30,034 bases of DNA from Byssochlamys sp. IMV 00236 (GCA_001931875.2 MSJH02000255.1:1-30034); one strand, 5' to 3'; counted from the stretch's first letter, positions 10,101-20,531 are shown. The notes: generated by a model not told the origin, from the sequence alone. A program made the numbers and translations.

Positions 10101-12032
10101 TTATTCTGTCCTATAGATCAGTCTGGCTGTAGTGCCTGGACATGAGGGTAGTTTATTGGTCACTGGCTTGCACTATACATTAAACGATTTAGTGCACACG
10201 TTTAAGCCGTTCCGTAAGCAAGGTAAACGTTTAAATAAAACAAAAGAAGAGAGAATGTCTGTGGTCTATGCGCCCGACCGTTCATTGGATATCTTGGTAA
10301 CTTCACCTATGCCTCTATTGGATCTTACACTTCATCATGTACCAGAGACAATCTTGTCTGGCGAAGTGGTTCAAACGGTGCTAGAAATTAATAACAAGGG
10401 AAACAAGGGCTTGACTGCACTTCGATTGAAGACAAGTCATCCTAGTTTTATCTGTGTGGGTAACCCTGAAGATATGGATAAAAACATATACACTGCAGAT
10501 GGATCATCTACGTTAAGCAAGATGCGGTTGGATAACAAGTTGTTTGATGCTAGTGTAATTTCTATCCCACTTCCAGGCAAGAAGGATAGTTACCAGGGTG
10601 CAGTCAAGCCAGGCGAGACAACACTTGTCCCTCTTTGGATACGAGGTGATAGAATTGGCAAACATACATTCAAATTGTTGTTCTCTTATCAATCAGACGA
10701 AGATAACGTTATGATTGCCCACCGTACGCTGCGGTACTCAGCCCAGATGCAGGTGCTTCCTTCCCTCAAAATCAATGCCTTCACAAGACCAAGCACTACG
10801 GCCATCAATGAATATATACTGGGTATTGAAATCGAAAATCTTCAGACAGTGACTCAGTTTGAATTGGTGCAGCTGAATGCTTCCAGCCCCATGTGGGATA
10901 TTTCGCCACTTAGCATTGATCTTTCGAATAGTCAAGATATTGAATCAAAAACGAATATTCCTCCTAGGCAAACTACCTTTGCATACTACAAGATCCAAAG
11001 GATAGCTTCGTATGAGAGTGACATATCTAATATTCCTGAAGCATGGACTTCGAATGCACTTGGTGCCTTGCTCAATAATCAAAAGAAAAACGATTCAAAG
11101 GAAAAGAATCTACCACCACCGATTGACCTTCATCTAAGCAAAATTGCATTTGTAAGTAAAGTCATATTGAAACTATGGGATTAATCATTATTATGTTGTA
11201 GAGGAAGAACGAAATTCCTGCGGATGCCCCACCCCTCAAGACGTTCTCGCTTAATTCACGTATGCATTGGCGCTTAGGCAACCTAGAGAACCAGTTTCCA
11301 AATATATCCAAAGAAAAATACAATCAGCTATTTACATTATACAACTCTGGAGATGTTGATTTAGCTATATACTGGAACATACCAAATATGAAACGACAAG
11401 GACATCATTATATCATTGGCGTCAATCTTGGTATACAGCAAAACCCTTTCCAAGGCAACAGCACTGAACTCATGAATCAACAAAATCGCACCATGTTTGA
11501 AGCAACGGCTAAAGAAAGGGCCATGCTTATCAACAGTCTTACGCGCAATAGAGTAATCAAGGATGAAAGTCCTGTCAAGGTATTGGTGTCTGCGCCTGAT
11601 AAAAAGGCACATAATTTTGATAATGAAGGGTAAGAAATACTTGAAAAGGTGTACATTGTCATTAAATCTTGTCTGTGTAGGTTATTAAAGGTACCTGTAT
11701 GTCTAACACTTATGAACTGCTCATGGAATCGAACAAGTCGTTACACTCTCGAATTATTGTCCTGGTCTAAGACAGACCAAAAGAATACCAATAGTGGTAA
11801 ATCCTATTTAAGTATATACCCCTTCCATTGGAACGGCTCCACTGTCTTTACGGGATCATTGCAGCCAGAAGAAAGAAAAGATATTCAAGTGTTTGCTGTG
11901 TTTCAGCTACCTGGTGTATACGATATCAATCGTTGGAAGTTAACCGTTCGAACAGATGATAAAGAGGGTTCAGAAGTGTTTGTTCATCAACCTACTTTAC
12001 CTCAGTTGATTGCTACTACTACTACATCATAG
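7180..12032 (+). CDS. TRS85: TRAPP III subunit Trs85/TRAPPC8
   Basis: Ten exons: 7180..7354, 7401..7604, 7654..7918, 7972..9169, 9205..9453, 9503..9755, 9824..10059, 10117..11151, 11202..11629, 11681..12032, giving 1464 residues (human TRAPPC8 is about 1435). Recognised blocks: LSARDIIAKTVAP with ASEDAEELCR (N-terminus), DLTPWYTDFRDTLLSLRG, ETFDHPVATMIVISS, NILRYYVVLHDP and GLHCYLL (longin-like/core half). A Ser-rich disordered insert follows (about residues 240-360), then the helical-repeat part (LADFAFMLRDYKFAYTIYD, YHAGTQEMMGVCLL, FALGRQAFHLGRL) and C-terminal Ig-like beta domains (SLLVTGLHYTLN, GEVVQTVLEINNKG, WIRGDRIGKHTFKLLF). Trs85/TRAPPC8 is the TRAPP III subunit that directs the Rab1/Ypt1 exchange factor to Golgi and autophagosome-forming membranes. 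Every junction keeps frame; the fourth intron (9170-9204) is only 35 nt. Confidence 0.95.
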
Positions 12033-12068
12033 ATTATCAGCATGACTAGTTTTATTAAACAATACTAC

Positions 12069-12092
12069 TATATATATATATATATATATATA
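12069..12092. repeat. (TA)12 microsatellite
   Basis: Pure TA dinucleotide run 37 nt after the TRS85 stop. It lies between that gene and the 3' end of the minus-strand LINE remnant, so it may be the 3'-UTR of TRS85 or a tail-associated repeat of the LINE. Confidence 0.9.
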
Positions 12093-12139
12093 TTTGTATG
12101 AAAGTGTGGACTTTATTTAACGTTTTTTAAAAATATATT

Positions 12140-12965
12140 ATGTGTCTATAGTGGAGGATATCTTTCGTTCAAAAGGCAATGACGACAGGAATCCGCTATG
12201 TTCCAAGTCGAAATTGTTGACAACTGTAGTGGTATACCACGGAGTGTCATCAAATACGCACCGTTAGTGGTATTTCCAGACTGTTGAGATACCCGCGCCA
12301 AAGAAACAGAGAACGTCCGTATCGACTGTTGTTTGTTCGTCCACCGTAACAAAGGAAATGAGCACAGACCATATTTCATCTGCGGTAAAGGGCTTGTCCG
12401 GTAGAGAGTATCTCTCGAAAATGGAGAACCAGAAGTTAAGCTTGAGAGGGCAGCTTACAAAGAGGTGGAAACTTGTCTCTGTGTCTTGTTGACAGAGTCT
12501 ACACAGTGGAGAGATGTTCAAGCTGAGGTTCCAAGCATGCTATAAAGCAGCTGTAGGGTTGTAGCCATGTAACAGGTGAAACCGTGATGTGAAGGCCTTA
12601 GGAGGTATAGTCAGGGACCAAAAAGTTTGCCAGTATTGAGGTCGAAGAAGCAGCGAACCAGGCAGAGCCAAAGGCGGATGCTGTGGTTATGTAAGCAGAT
12701 CATAGTCTTTGTGCCATAAGAACCGGAGCTGACTAAGAGGGACCTTGACTATCGGAATAGGTACTGCATTGGATTTCCGCGTGGTGGTTGGGATTGTCCA
12801 ATGAGCACATGAGGGCATCCAAAAGGAAGCGTTGTCAAATCTATTAGGCGCTGACCTGAGATCCCAAGGTTGATAGATTGTCGCGAGGCACAAAGGTAAT
12901 GCGGCCAATCTCTGGTATAAACTGCAGAGTAAGTTGAACAAGAAGAGCAGGAAGGCAGCTCGGTG
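12140..12965 (-). mobile_element. LINE (non-LTR retrotransposon) ORF2 C-terminal remnant
   Basis: Read on the minus strand. The segment encodes the region after the reverse transcriptase, including a zf-RVT-type domain: LPFGCPHVLIGQ and QPPRGNP (about 12770-12830), WQTFWSLTIPPKAF (about 12590-12635), ISPLCRLCQQDTETSFHLFVSCP (about 12449-12517; the C..C...H...C knuckle), and WKYH-stop-RCVFDDTPW (about 12225-12270), where the stop (TAA, complement of 12264-12266) replaces what is usually Trp. Further breaks: a stop near 12687, another in the segment before the zinc knuckle, and a frame change near 12750. The 5' end is cut near 12965, typical of LINE copies. Abuts a Helitron fragment on the opposite strand. 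Confidence 0.8.
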
Positions 12966-13004
12966 ATAGGAGCGTAATGCCAACAGTAACAGAGGTGGAC
13001 AACG

Positions 13005-13590
13005 CATTCCAGATCCATGACGCCCTTTGTTACCGTCATGGGCCTCTACTCTCAGTTGAAGGCAACATACCTTTATTTGCTCAATTGTACATCTATGATC
13101 CTTCATATGATACTCAGAGACGATCAGAAATGAATGAAAATTTAGACAATAAGATTATAGAAAATCCTTCAACTCTGCTTTCTCAATGCAATCCCTTCGC
13201 ACGCATTTATCGTCATGCATATGAAATATTGGGCAACCATGAAAGCTCCAGCGTCAACAGCGAGAATAGAGCTAACAACAATAGCTCTGCAGAAAGCGGA
13301 TTGCCTTATATTATCATCAGTTCATCGATGAGAATGCATTTGATTGAAGGAGGCGTTTGACGTACTCACAACCTGACAACGATGGAAGAAGTTACCGCAG
13401 TTATTCCTATTGAGTATATTGACAGAAACTTTCATGACATCGTTCTTACTTTGAGAAGCAGCAGTAGAAATGATAGTCTCCGTCAAGGACATGATTTTGA
13501 GCAGCACTTTCAACGTATCAGCCAGACATATGCTGCATACGTGTGTACAAATTGCGTACTGATATTTCATCATGGAACATGTGGGTGACG
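13005..13590 (+). mobile_element. Helitron Rep-side (helitron-like N) remnant
   Basis: One frame with a single TGA at 13358-13360 reads like the N-terminal domain of Helitron Rep-helicases. Blocks: LCYRHGPLL, PLFAQLYIYDP, a run with RRSEMNENLDNKII, NPFARIYRHAYE, then after the stop RTHNLTTMEEVTAVIP, FHDIVLTLR, and a degraded version (YAAYVCTNCVLIFHHG) of the usual Y..LQYPLLFP.G. It lacks the catalytic HUH/tyrosine part and the helicase. It is not continuous with the remnant at 4553-5730, although that carries the complementary half of the same protein type. Confidence 0.78.
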
Positions 13591-13895
13591 TGGGGTTTAT
13601 GTCTCTTCTTTTCCCTCTTCACTGTTACTTCTTCAATCACTGTTCCTGTTGTTTAGATGATGATTCATAACCATCGTGTGTCATCTTAGTATCCTTATCC
13701 CATCACTTTTATAAAGAAAACTACTTTGAGGATCACAGTAAGAAGTGCAATACGTCAAGAGTGGAGCGACTTTTTCATTCCAACATTTTACTATTAAAGA
13801 AAATGTAATAAATTAATAAAAACAATGTTGTCGATCGTTAATTTAACATGACAAGGCTCTCCGCAGTTACTTTCCCCTTTCTTCTTTACTTCAAT
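13591..13895. other. Intergenic, upstream of the Fanzor-like gene
   Basis: No gene seen. AT-rich with CT-rich stretches (about 13605-13660 and 13870-13890), the latter just before the proposed ATG at 13896. No terminal inverted repeat matching the downstream side was found by eye. Confidence 0.5.
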
Positions 13896-16800
13896 ATGAA
13901 GCGAAAGAAAGACGATGATCCTCCGTCTCCAAAGGCAAAGCGCAATAAAGGGAAAGGTATGTAAGCTATATAGTCGATATGACATATATTAAGGATCCAT
14001 TAGCTGTCGATCGCGGGTTCCCTTCTTTGTTTGCACAAACGCAAACAAGCTTATTCAAAAATACATCTTTTGAAGCAAGTAATGATGATTTTCAAGAAAC
14101 ACCATTATTTAGAAAATGTAAAGATAAACATCTATTAGTTCCATCTGTTTTATAACTGAATGTTGTAATAGGCAAGAACATCCGTACTACTTTGAAAGCT
14201 ATTAAAGAAGACACATCTGCTCTGGTCCCTCAAATGTTGTCATCAATGAAAAGGCACCTATGTCTACAGTCAACAAAGATACAAGTGTTCAAGCTGTATT
14301 ACCTACTCCTATTCCTTCCACTAGCTGTACTTCTGCTCCTATCAAGACAAGGTTGATAAGACTGAAGCACTTAAAAAGGAGAAAGAAAAGAACAAGACGA
14401 CAACTAATGAGCAAAAACAAGTACGATATCCTTCTTGTGGTGGAACCGATCACTCTCACTTCTTCAGCAAGTTGTGTCTTGTGAGTAAGTCAAAAACAAA
14501 ACTCCCAAAGCCCAAGGATACCGTTGAGAAAACTTTTGTAATCAAGGCATCTTTGGCTAATACTTGTAGATATCCCAAGTTCGTTATCTTGATTCAAGAA
14601 GTAGTTGACCACATTACTCAACTGGTATACGCTGGATCTATTTTTGCTAATTACTATTTCTTGGAACTTCTCGAAAACGGTGAAGAGCTACCTGTTGTCA
14701 ATCAAAATCTGTTTTACAACATATTTTCCACCTTTGCTGGCCAGGAAAGCATGCCTTTGATAGTATCAAGAAGAGCTTCAAGACCTTTTGTGAATTTACT
14801 TCTCTTACTCAATCTGACTTGGACAAGTACGCAAGTAAAGGATATATGATCATTGTATCTTTTATGGCTAAGCAATATGAAACACTGGTCCGCAATTACG
14901 TATGCTCTACCTATGAAGATCGAACTATCAGACATATTCTTAATGCCTTATCTGAAAAGACCTCTCCTTACTTCTGTGGTGATAGTTTAACAGTCAAACA
15001 GCGCAAGTCTTTAGCAAATCATATCTTTCAACAAAAGATAAACCCCAAGTCTGCCTGGCCATCCACTGTTGATCGAACTGAACGACATGAAACCATTGTC
15101 AATAACTTTCTTACTTTCTGGTCAACCTATAATGATTTCAATGATGCTGATGCACCAAATGAAGCTAACATATATGCCAAACCCCAATATTACATGAAAT
15201 GGTTACACTTTATACAGAAAGAAATGGAACAAAAGAAGTTCATTCAAGAAATGAAATCTCAAGACAAAGCATCAAGTAGTTATGTCCGTAGAAAGTTACA
15301 GGAACTTCCTTTTGTCAAGAAACTGAATACAAGCAAGCACAGATCATTAAAGGAAAACACCTTGACCGCTATCAATTCCAACAAGATCTTGGAAATAACA
15401 AGCAAACTGAAGAATATTGATAAAAAGGATATTGATGCTGTTCAAACCTTTATCAAAACAGTACAAGCAAGAATTCAAGACAAGACTTTCATGCCTCTCA
15501 AATACACTGACCCTCGAGAATCAAGATACTTTTCTTTACTTCCCTTGTACAAGATTGATTCCAAGAGTATACAGATTGATGCTCAATCTTTCTGGAAGCT
15601 TGCCAAACAATGCGACAACAAGATCAAACCAGGTCAAAAGAATGATAATGACTTAACTTTATGGTACTTTAATGTCTTTGTTTTTTCAAAAATAGGCTAC
15701 AAGACACTTGAAAGCTTAACCTCACGTTCAAAGAAGTTTACGTACGTATGCTTACAGTGTTTTTAAAAATTAATGTCGCGCCAAGATGTCGCATTTCTGT
15801 ATATTTTGTATTGTAAAAATTCAATTTTTGCGACATTACTTTCTGGAAATACTGTACATGTCTTTTCTTTTGGGCTAAACAAATGTTGTCATTGTAGAAA
15901 TGTGATCACTACTGATGGTTATGCTGTATCTTTCATGTTTAAGAAAACTGTCTCCATCCAAGATGAACCTAGAAAAGAACCAAAGACACCCAAAGATTTT
16001 GCTGATATCGTTGACGATGCTGAAATTTGGGCTGTTGATCCTGGTATATCAACTAACTTTACTGCAATTTATTCTACACAACATGAACGTATTAGAACTA
16101 CAAGCTTAGAAGAGTATTATCATTTATGTGGTTACAATCTTGCTACAAGAAGACGAAAAGAACACCAAGAATGCCATTTAGACGAATTTAAGTATATTAG
16201 TGAATTACCTACTTTAAAAACTGCAAACTTGACTTCATTTTTACTAGCTGCCTTTACACGTCTACAAAACCATCAAAGAATTCATAGCTACTGCTTTCAA
16301 AATAAATGGTATGTCACTCTCTTACATAGTGTGTATTTTAATAACGCCGTGTATGACATAGGTCTCAAAAGCTAAAGTTCAAGACGTATATCAACAAGCA
16401 AAAAGGAACTTAAGAAATTGTTAAAAGACTCTTTGACAACAGCAAAAAGTATGGCAAAACAAGCACAGTTGGCGCTAAAAGCCAAAACCCAAACAAAAGC
16501 AAACATGTACCTTTACCTCCTGCCGTCCTCCCTTCCTCCTCTCAACGGAAGCGGATCATTGCGTTCGAAGATGGTTCTTTTTGTTCAATTATGAAAGGAA
16601 AATGAGCTGCACCTACAAAACGAATTACTGAAGAAATCAAACGAAAATGCACACAATCTGATGGAGGGACCGAATTTGTTTATGTTGACGAGTACTTAAC
16701 GAGTCAGATCTGTAACAAGTGTAAAATGAAAGAAATGAATAATTTCTCTGTTTCTGGATCAAAGCGAAGAGTACACTCTGTCCTCAAGTGTGAATCTTGT

Positions 16801-16917
16801 GGTACGGTTTGGAATCGTGATGTGAACAGTGCATTAAATATATATGGTATCTTTGTTTACAGATCAAAACATGACAATGAAAGTCCTCCCTCTTTCAAAA
16901 GACCTTCAGAAGATTAA
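13896..16917 (+). pseudogene. Fanzor (eukaryotic TnpB-like RNA-guided nuclease), broken copy
   Basis: Proposed exons: 13896..13956, 14004..14117, 14172..15741, 15898..16308, 16362..16917. The N-terminus is basic and nuclear-signal-like (MKRKK...KAKRNK). Then come YPSCGGTDHS with SKLC (a C..C zinc-knuckle-like element, about 14434-14478), a long helical middle, and a RuvC nuclease: IWAVDPGIS (Asp codon 16037-16039), VDEYLTSQICNKC (Glu codon 16690-16692), a zinc ribbon (Cys codons 16711, 16720, 16789, 16798) and WNRDVNSALNI (Asp codon 16819-16821). These are the TnpB/Fanzor signatures. Breaks: frame changes near 14230-14260, 14347 and 14743, each consistent with one missing base, plus stops TAA 16411-16413 and TGA 16603-16605. 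Motif residues survive, so decay looks recent. Fanzors are RNA-guided DNA endonucleases carried by eukaryotic mobile elements. Exon 1 is the least certain part. Confidence 0.85.
15742..15897 (+). other. Long intron of the Fanzor-like gene with internal inverted repeats
   Basis: GTACGT...TTGTAG, 156 nt, about three times the local norm. It joins KKFT to NVITTDGYAVSF in frame. It contains TAATGTCGC (15771-15779) and its complement GCGACATTA (15830-15838), a nearer GATGTCGCA arm at 15785-15793, and AAAAATTCAATTTTT (15816-15830), a 7-bp hairpin. It could hold a small palindromic insertion. Confidence 0.55.
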
Positions 16918-16976
16918 CGGTGCTCCCTGGATTTAATGCGCTGTCTATAACGGCAGTGCATTCCTTAACGCCTCGG
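16915..16976 (+). ncRNA. Candidate Fanzor guide (fRNA/omega-RNA-like) hairpin
   Basis: Starts at the stop codon of the Fanzor-like gene. AATGCGCTG (16935-16943) pairs with CAGTGCATT (16954-16962) over 9 bp with one G-U, closing a 10-nt loop. TAACGG occurs at 16915 and 16948 and TAACGC at 16966. In described Fanzor and TnpB loci the guide RNA scaffold comes from the 3' end of, and just past, the nuclease gene. Placement and structure fit; expression and function are unproven. Confidence 0.35.
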
Positions 16977-17103
16977 TAAGTATAAAACGAATAAGACGTT
17001 ATTCTTTATTCATTAGTCTTCTAGTTAAGTAATAATAAATGATGACTGTATTAAGCATTTCAAATTATGTGCGAATGATTTTTGAATAAAGCGAATAGAT
17101 GTA

Positions 17104-17109
17104 TTTATT
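17104..17109 (-). promoter_or_regulatory. Probable polyadenylation signal AATAAA
   Basis: Complement of TTTATT, about 55 nt past the stop of the minus-strand VTC gene. Confidence 0.5.
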
Positions 17110-17163
17110 CTTGTAGCAGTAAATAATGATAAAAAGGTAACGATGAAAGTTTAAACAAGGATG

Positions 17164-19410
17164 TTAAAGATAAAATAATGATGGTGATTTGACTGCAAAC
17201 TTGAGATAAGCATTTAAGCCAACAGCAAACATGAGAGCAAAACAAATCAGGGTAGGGCCCATCAATTCATCGTAAGGACCAGCAGAACGATTACGGATCA
17301 ATTCACGGCGACGGTAATATAGACCCATACCATAAATCAAGGTGGATATAGATACAAGAGTGTAGACAAGGCCACTTAATTTACCTACAGCATCACCTGC
17401 ATTGAACAAGGCTAGTGAAAATGTAGATAACAGTGTTCCAAAGGACATCCATGCAAAGTAAGTACGTTCATTCGCAAAGAATACCTTGGGTTCTACGCGT
17501 AACGGAGTGACGACCTTTTTGGGGATCTTGACACCAGGAGGTAAGATGACAGGAGGTTGATCCTGTTTCTGTTGAGGCTGACTATGATTATTCAAGAACC
17601 TGTTGAACGAGGCTACGAATCTATCGAGCACCCTTGAGGCAACGTGATCCTGACGTTCGCTTTCGTCCTCAGGAACAGGAGAAAGAGCTGGATGGTTGAT
17701 TCCCATGTAGGATGTAGGAGATTGTCTGTTGTCACCTAATAAGGATGATCTCTCATTAGAAACAACAGCGGCAGAAGATGATGTTGAAGGTGATTCGAGT
17801 GATTCGAACTCTTGAGATGGCTTTCCTTTGGATTTATGAGGTCTAACAGAAGGTGTGGATGAAGGCAAGATAGGCAGCTTTTCCAAGTTGTCATCCATTT
17901 GAGCAAGCCAATAAGGCAAGAGAGGAACACGTGTATCAAACATGACAGCGACACCGTGAACAAATTTGGAAAAGTCATTGGCCTCTTCTAGGATACCATT
18001 TTCTTCTAGATCAACAATCCACTCAGGCTCCTTTTCATTAGGAGCCAATTCAAGTTTAATTTCAAAAGTAGCAAATGGATATCGGTTGATCTCTTGTTCG
18101 TTCTTGAGATTAGCAAATGGGAAATCAATATCAACATCGGGCCGACGCCATGTACCATCTGGACGACGAACGACAGGATCGTCAGGGAATAATAGAGAGT
18201 CTTCTCTGATAAAACAGAGATCGGTATCAAGAGCCATTCTGACACTTCGGTCGCCAGGGATTTGAAAAGCGGTTCGACGATAGAATGTACGCAAGATGGG
18301 TTGCATATTCTTGGCCATGATATTTTCTTGAACTTCGCGTACGAGCCTTTCATATTTTTCAATCTCTTCCTGGGATTTGCCACTGTTTTTCATCTTGCGC
18401 ACAGACTTTTCTAAAAAGGTCTGATCACCATGAATGAAGCCAGTGACATATTTATCTTTGATCGTGAAGCGGTCTTTGAGTTCTCCACGACTTTCTTCGC
18501 TGAGTGTTCTACGTTCGAATGCAATAGAGCTATTTCCTTTGGCGCTACCGTACCATCGAAGACGAATGATCTGAGATCCTTCGGCACCTTCAACGCGTGA
18601 ATTATAAGAATCCAGTTCAGAATTGTCCAAATAGACTGAAGAGATGGGTGGATCAATATCATCCTGATTTCTAAAGTTGTCACGATAAACCAAGACAGGC
18701 AGATGACGAAGTACATATGTTTTTAGCTCCAATACGTTTTCGGTTTGAACAAAGTAACGCTTGACGATTAAACGACGATTGTTTTCAGACTGCTCTTCTA
18801 GTTCAAATGGAGAAAAGCTTGAAGGTTTGAAAGACATGGTCATACCTCCTTGTCTAACTTTTGAAAATAGTTGAGATAGCTTGATCAAGAGTGAATCATT
18901 ATCTTCGTTCCAGAAAGGACATTGGTTTAATCTGACCATAAACATAGGACGAAGAACATAGTCTGTATGACGGTCATGTTTTTTAACTATTTTTAAAAAG
19001 CCAGTGTAATTTAATCTGGAAAAGCGTGAAAGACGGTTGATGTCATCTGCGATCCAATTGATGTTTTCTTGTATATGCGTCATTTCACTGATATTGTCTT
19101 CGCTTGGTATCTGTGCATTGATCCTTTCATCCCATTCATCAATTCTCTTTCTGATTTCTTCCATTTTCTCTTGATGGAAAGCGTAAACCTTTTCGCTTCA
19201 TTAATACATGTTTTATATGTCATTTTACACAACATTCTTTACTTTTTCGAGGTTACTGTCTAATAGTTCAACAAATTCCGTTTCATCCTTTTCAGTGAAT
19301 GGTTTATCCTTTTCTGCCTTTCTTAACCTTTTCTTTAATCCATCATAGTCAACATAATATTCTGTCCATTCTGGATAAATGGCGTCCTTAAGCTGTGAAC
19401 CAAATTTCAT
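17164..19410 (-). CDS. VTC complex subunit: SPX, polyphosphate polymerase-like and TM domains
   Basis: Two exons, 19410..19243 and 19188..17164 (54-nt intron), 730 residues. Order: SPX domain (about 1-160: MKFGSQLKDAIYPEW, YDGLKKRLR, LNYTGFLKIVKKHD), which senses inositol pyrophosphates; a triphosphate-tunnel domain (about 195-490: SSVYLDNSELDSYNSR, IIRLRWYG, YRRTAFQIPGD, FATFEIKLEL, DFSKFVHG); a disordered Ser/Pro linker; and a VTC1-like part (RVEPKVFFANERTYFAW) with three helices at about 636-652, 660-679 and 701-719. The vacuolar VTC complex makes polyphosphate from ATP and moves it into the vacuole. Against remembered yeast Vtc4, Lys199, Arg265, Arg267, Glu432, Lys434 and Lys464 fit the tunnel residues, but the FVERK Lys is Arg283. 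Vtc4 or a Vtc2/3-type subunit; SPX and tunnel resemble Vtc4 somewhat more, so no symbol is given. Confidence 0.93.
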
Positions 19411-20056
19411 TTTTGTTATAAAGAAAGAAGAAGAGAAAAAAAAAAAAAAAAGTGTATAAAAAAAAGTTAAAATAAGTCTGAAGTTGATTCGGGATATAAA
19501 ATGGATTCAATGTAAAAAAATTAAGCTTCACATCAACATTTATTATAGGGTTCATTAACTACGCCCACGTATTTTTTTTTTCTTTAATGACAAGAGCTTT
19601 GAACAATAGGCAAACAAAGTATAATGTAAACAACAGTTTATAGGGTAAAGTGTCAAGCCGTGTAACATTGCACTAAGCAGCACGTTGCTTGTTCGTTCTT
19701 TTTGATTCGATCAGTCGGTGATTTTGCATTAAAGTCGCGCTTGCAATTTATCAATGGATACTGGTATTGTCCATTGGGACACATCAATGCTATTGCTTTG
19801 GAATTTGACGGCACTTTATTCAAAAATGAAATCGGGCGTTACACTTTTTATCTTTATTAGGCTAAATACAAGCACGATAATTAAAGGCTTGATCTTGTTT
19901 AATAAGTCTATCCCAGTAGGGGGCCAGTGTACCTATTTTAACACTTTGAAAGGATCATCGGGACATAGAAAGACAGTACGAGCTTCTTAGAGAAAAAGAA
20001 AGAGTAGTGTCCAAAAGAAGTATCGTCCTGCTAAGCATCATTATTTTTAGTATAAA
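19411..20056. other. Intergenic, upstream of the VTC gene
   Basis: AT-rich, with an A-run (about 19436-19451) just 5' of the VTC start and a T-run at 19571-19581. Holds the 11-mer ATACGTGGGCG on the minus strand. A 78-codon plus-strand frame at 19754-19990 has no motif I trust; an overlapping frame reads INAIALEFDGTLFKNEIG, which could be a relic of something coding. Confidence 0.45.
19562..19572 (-). promoter_or_regulatory. Shared upstream motif ATACGTGGGCG (VTC side)
   Basis: The 11-mer lies 151 nt upstream of the VTC start, in that gene's orientation. The identical 11-mer lies 142 nt upstream of SMC3 in its orientation. Could be a common factor site; the match is observed, the function is not. 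Confidence 0.35.
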
Positions 20057-20531
20057 ATGAGTCTCTCTCCCTTTCTCTTTCGTTTTCTTCTGTTATAAAA
20101 AGTTCCTGATCTTATTCTAGCTTTACTTATAGGCTATGCAATTGTTCTTGTAGTCAAGAACTTCAAAAGCTATTAAAGGGAATAGATGAAAATGTTTCTT
20201 ATAACATACAACTATCATGATGGAAATCATCGATAATTTGCTTCATCACATCACCGAGCGATGCTCTGTGTACTCATTGGACTAATAACGTTTTATATTA
20301 ATTAAATAATGACATCTACTTTGAGAAATTCCTTCTAGTACAAGAAAAGAAGATGCTTTAGGAAGATTTACATTGCTTATGCTTTTGGTGATACACCTCT
20401 TTATGCTTCTGTTGTCATTATTGCCACCAATAAGCTTATTAGTTGACGCTCGCAAACGTAAATTTGTAAAAAGGGAGTCTATCCTACCTACACCCTTTTC
20501 TGGCATTCCCTCTTATCAAATTAACACGTAA
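20057..20531 (+). CDS. Uncertain small spliced gene or pseudogene, membrane protein
   Basis: I do not recognise a family. ATG 20057 opens MSLSPFLFRFLLL; splicing out 20092-20132 (41 nt, GT...AG) gives a signal-peptide-like start continuing into SQELQKLLKGIDENVSYNIQ, which ends at TGA 20218-20220. One base out of frame, ATG 20220 opens MEIIDNLLHHITERCS; splicing out 20270-20338 (69 nt, GACTAATAAC branch-like) gives a frame with a hydrophobic segment (LLMLLVIHLFMLLLSLLPP) and a basic tail, ending at TAA 20529-20531. The pieces look like one secreted or membrane protein with a frameshift near 20217, or two wrongly modelled exons. Low confidence. Confidence 0.3.

Noticed and set aside
14480..14571. 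GTGAGTAAG...TTGTAG inside the Fanzor-like gene looks like an intron.
   Set aside because: The open frame continues through it with plausible sequence (KDTVEKTFVIKASLANTCRYPKF), so it is treated as coding.
19411..19572. CACGT upstream of VTC as a Pho4 (phosphate) box.
   Set aside because: The site is CACGTA, not the CACGTG/CACGTT that Pho4 prefers.
19754..19990. 78-codon plus-strand frame upstream of VTC.
   Set aside because: No recognisable domain or introns; an overlapping frame looks equally protein-like. Possibly a relic, but not enough to call a gene.
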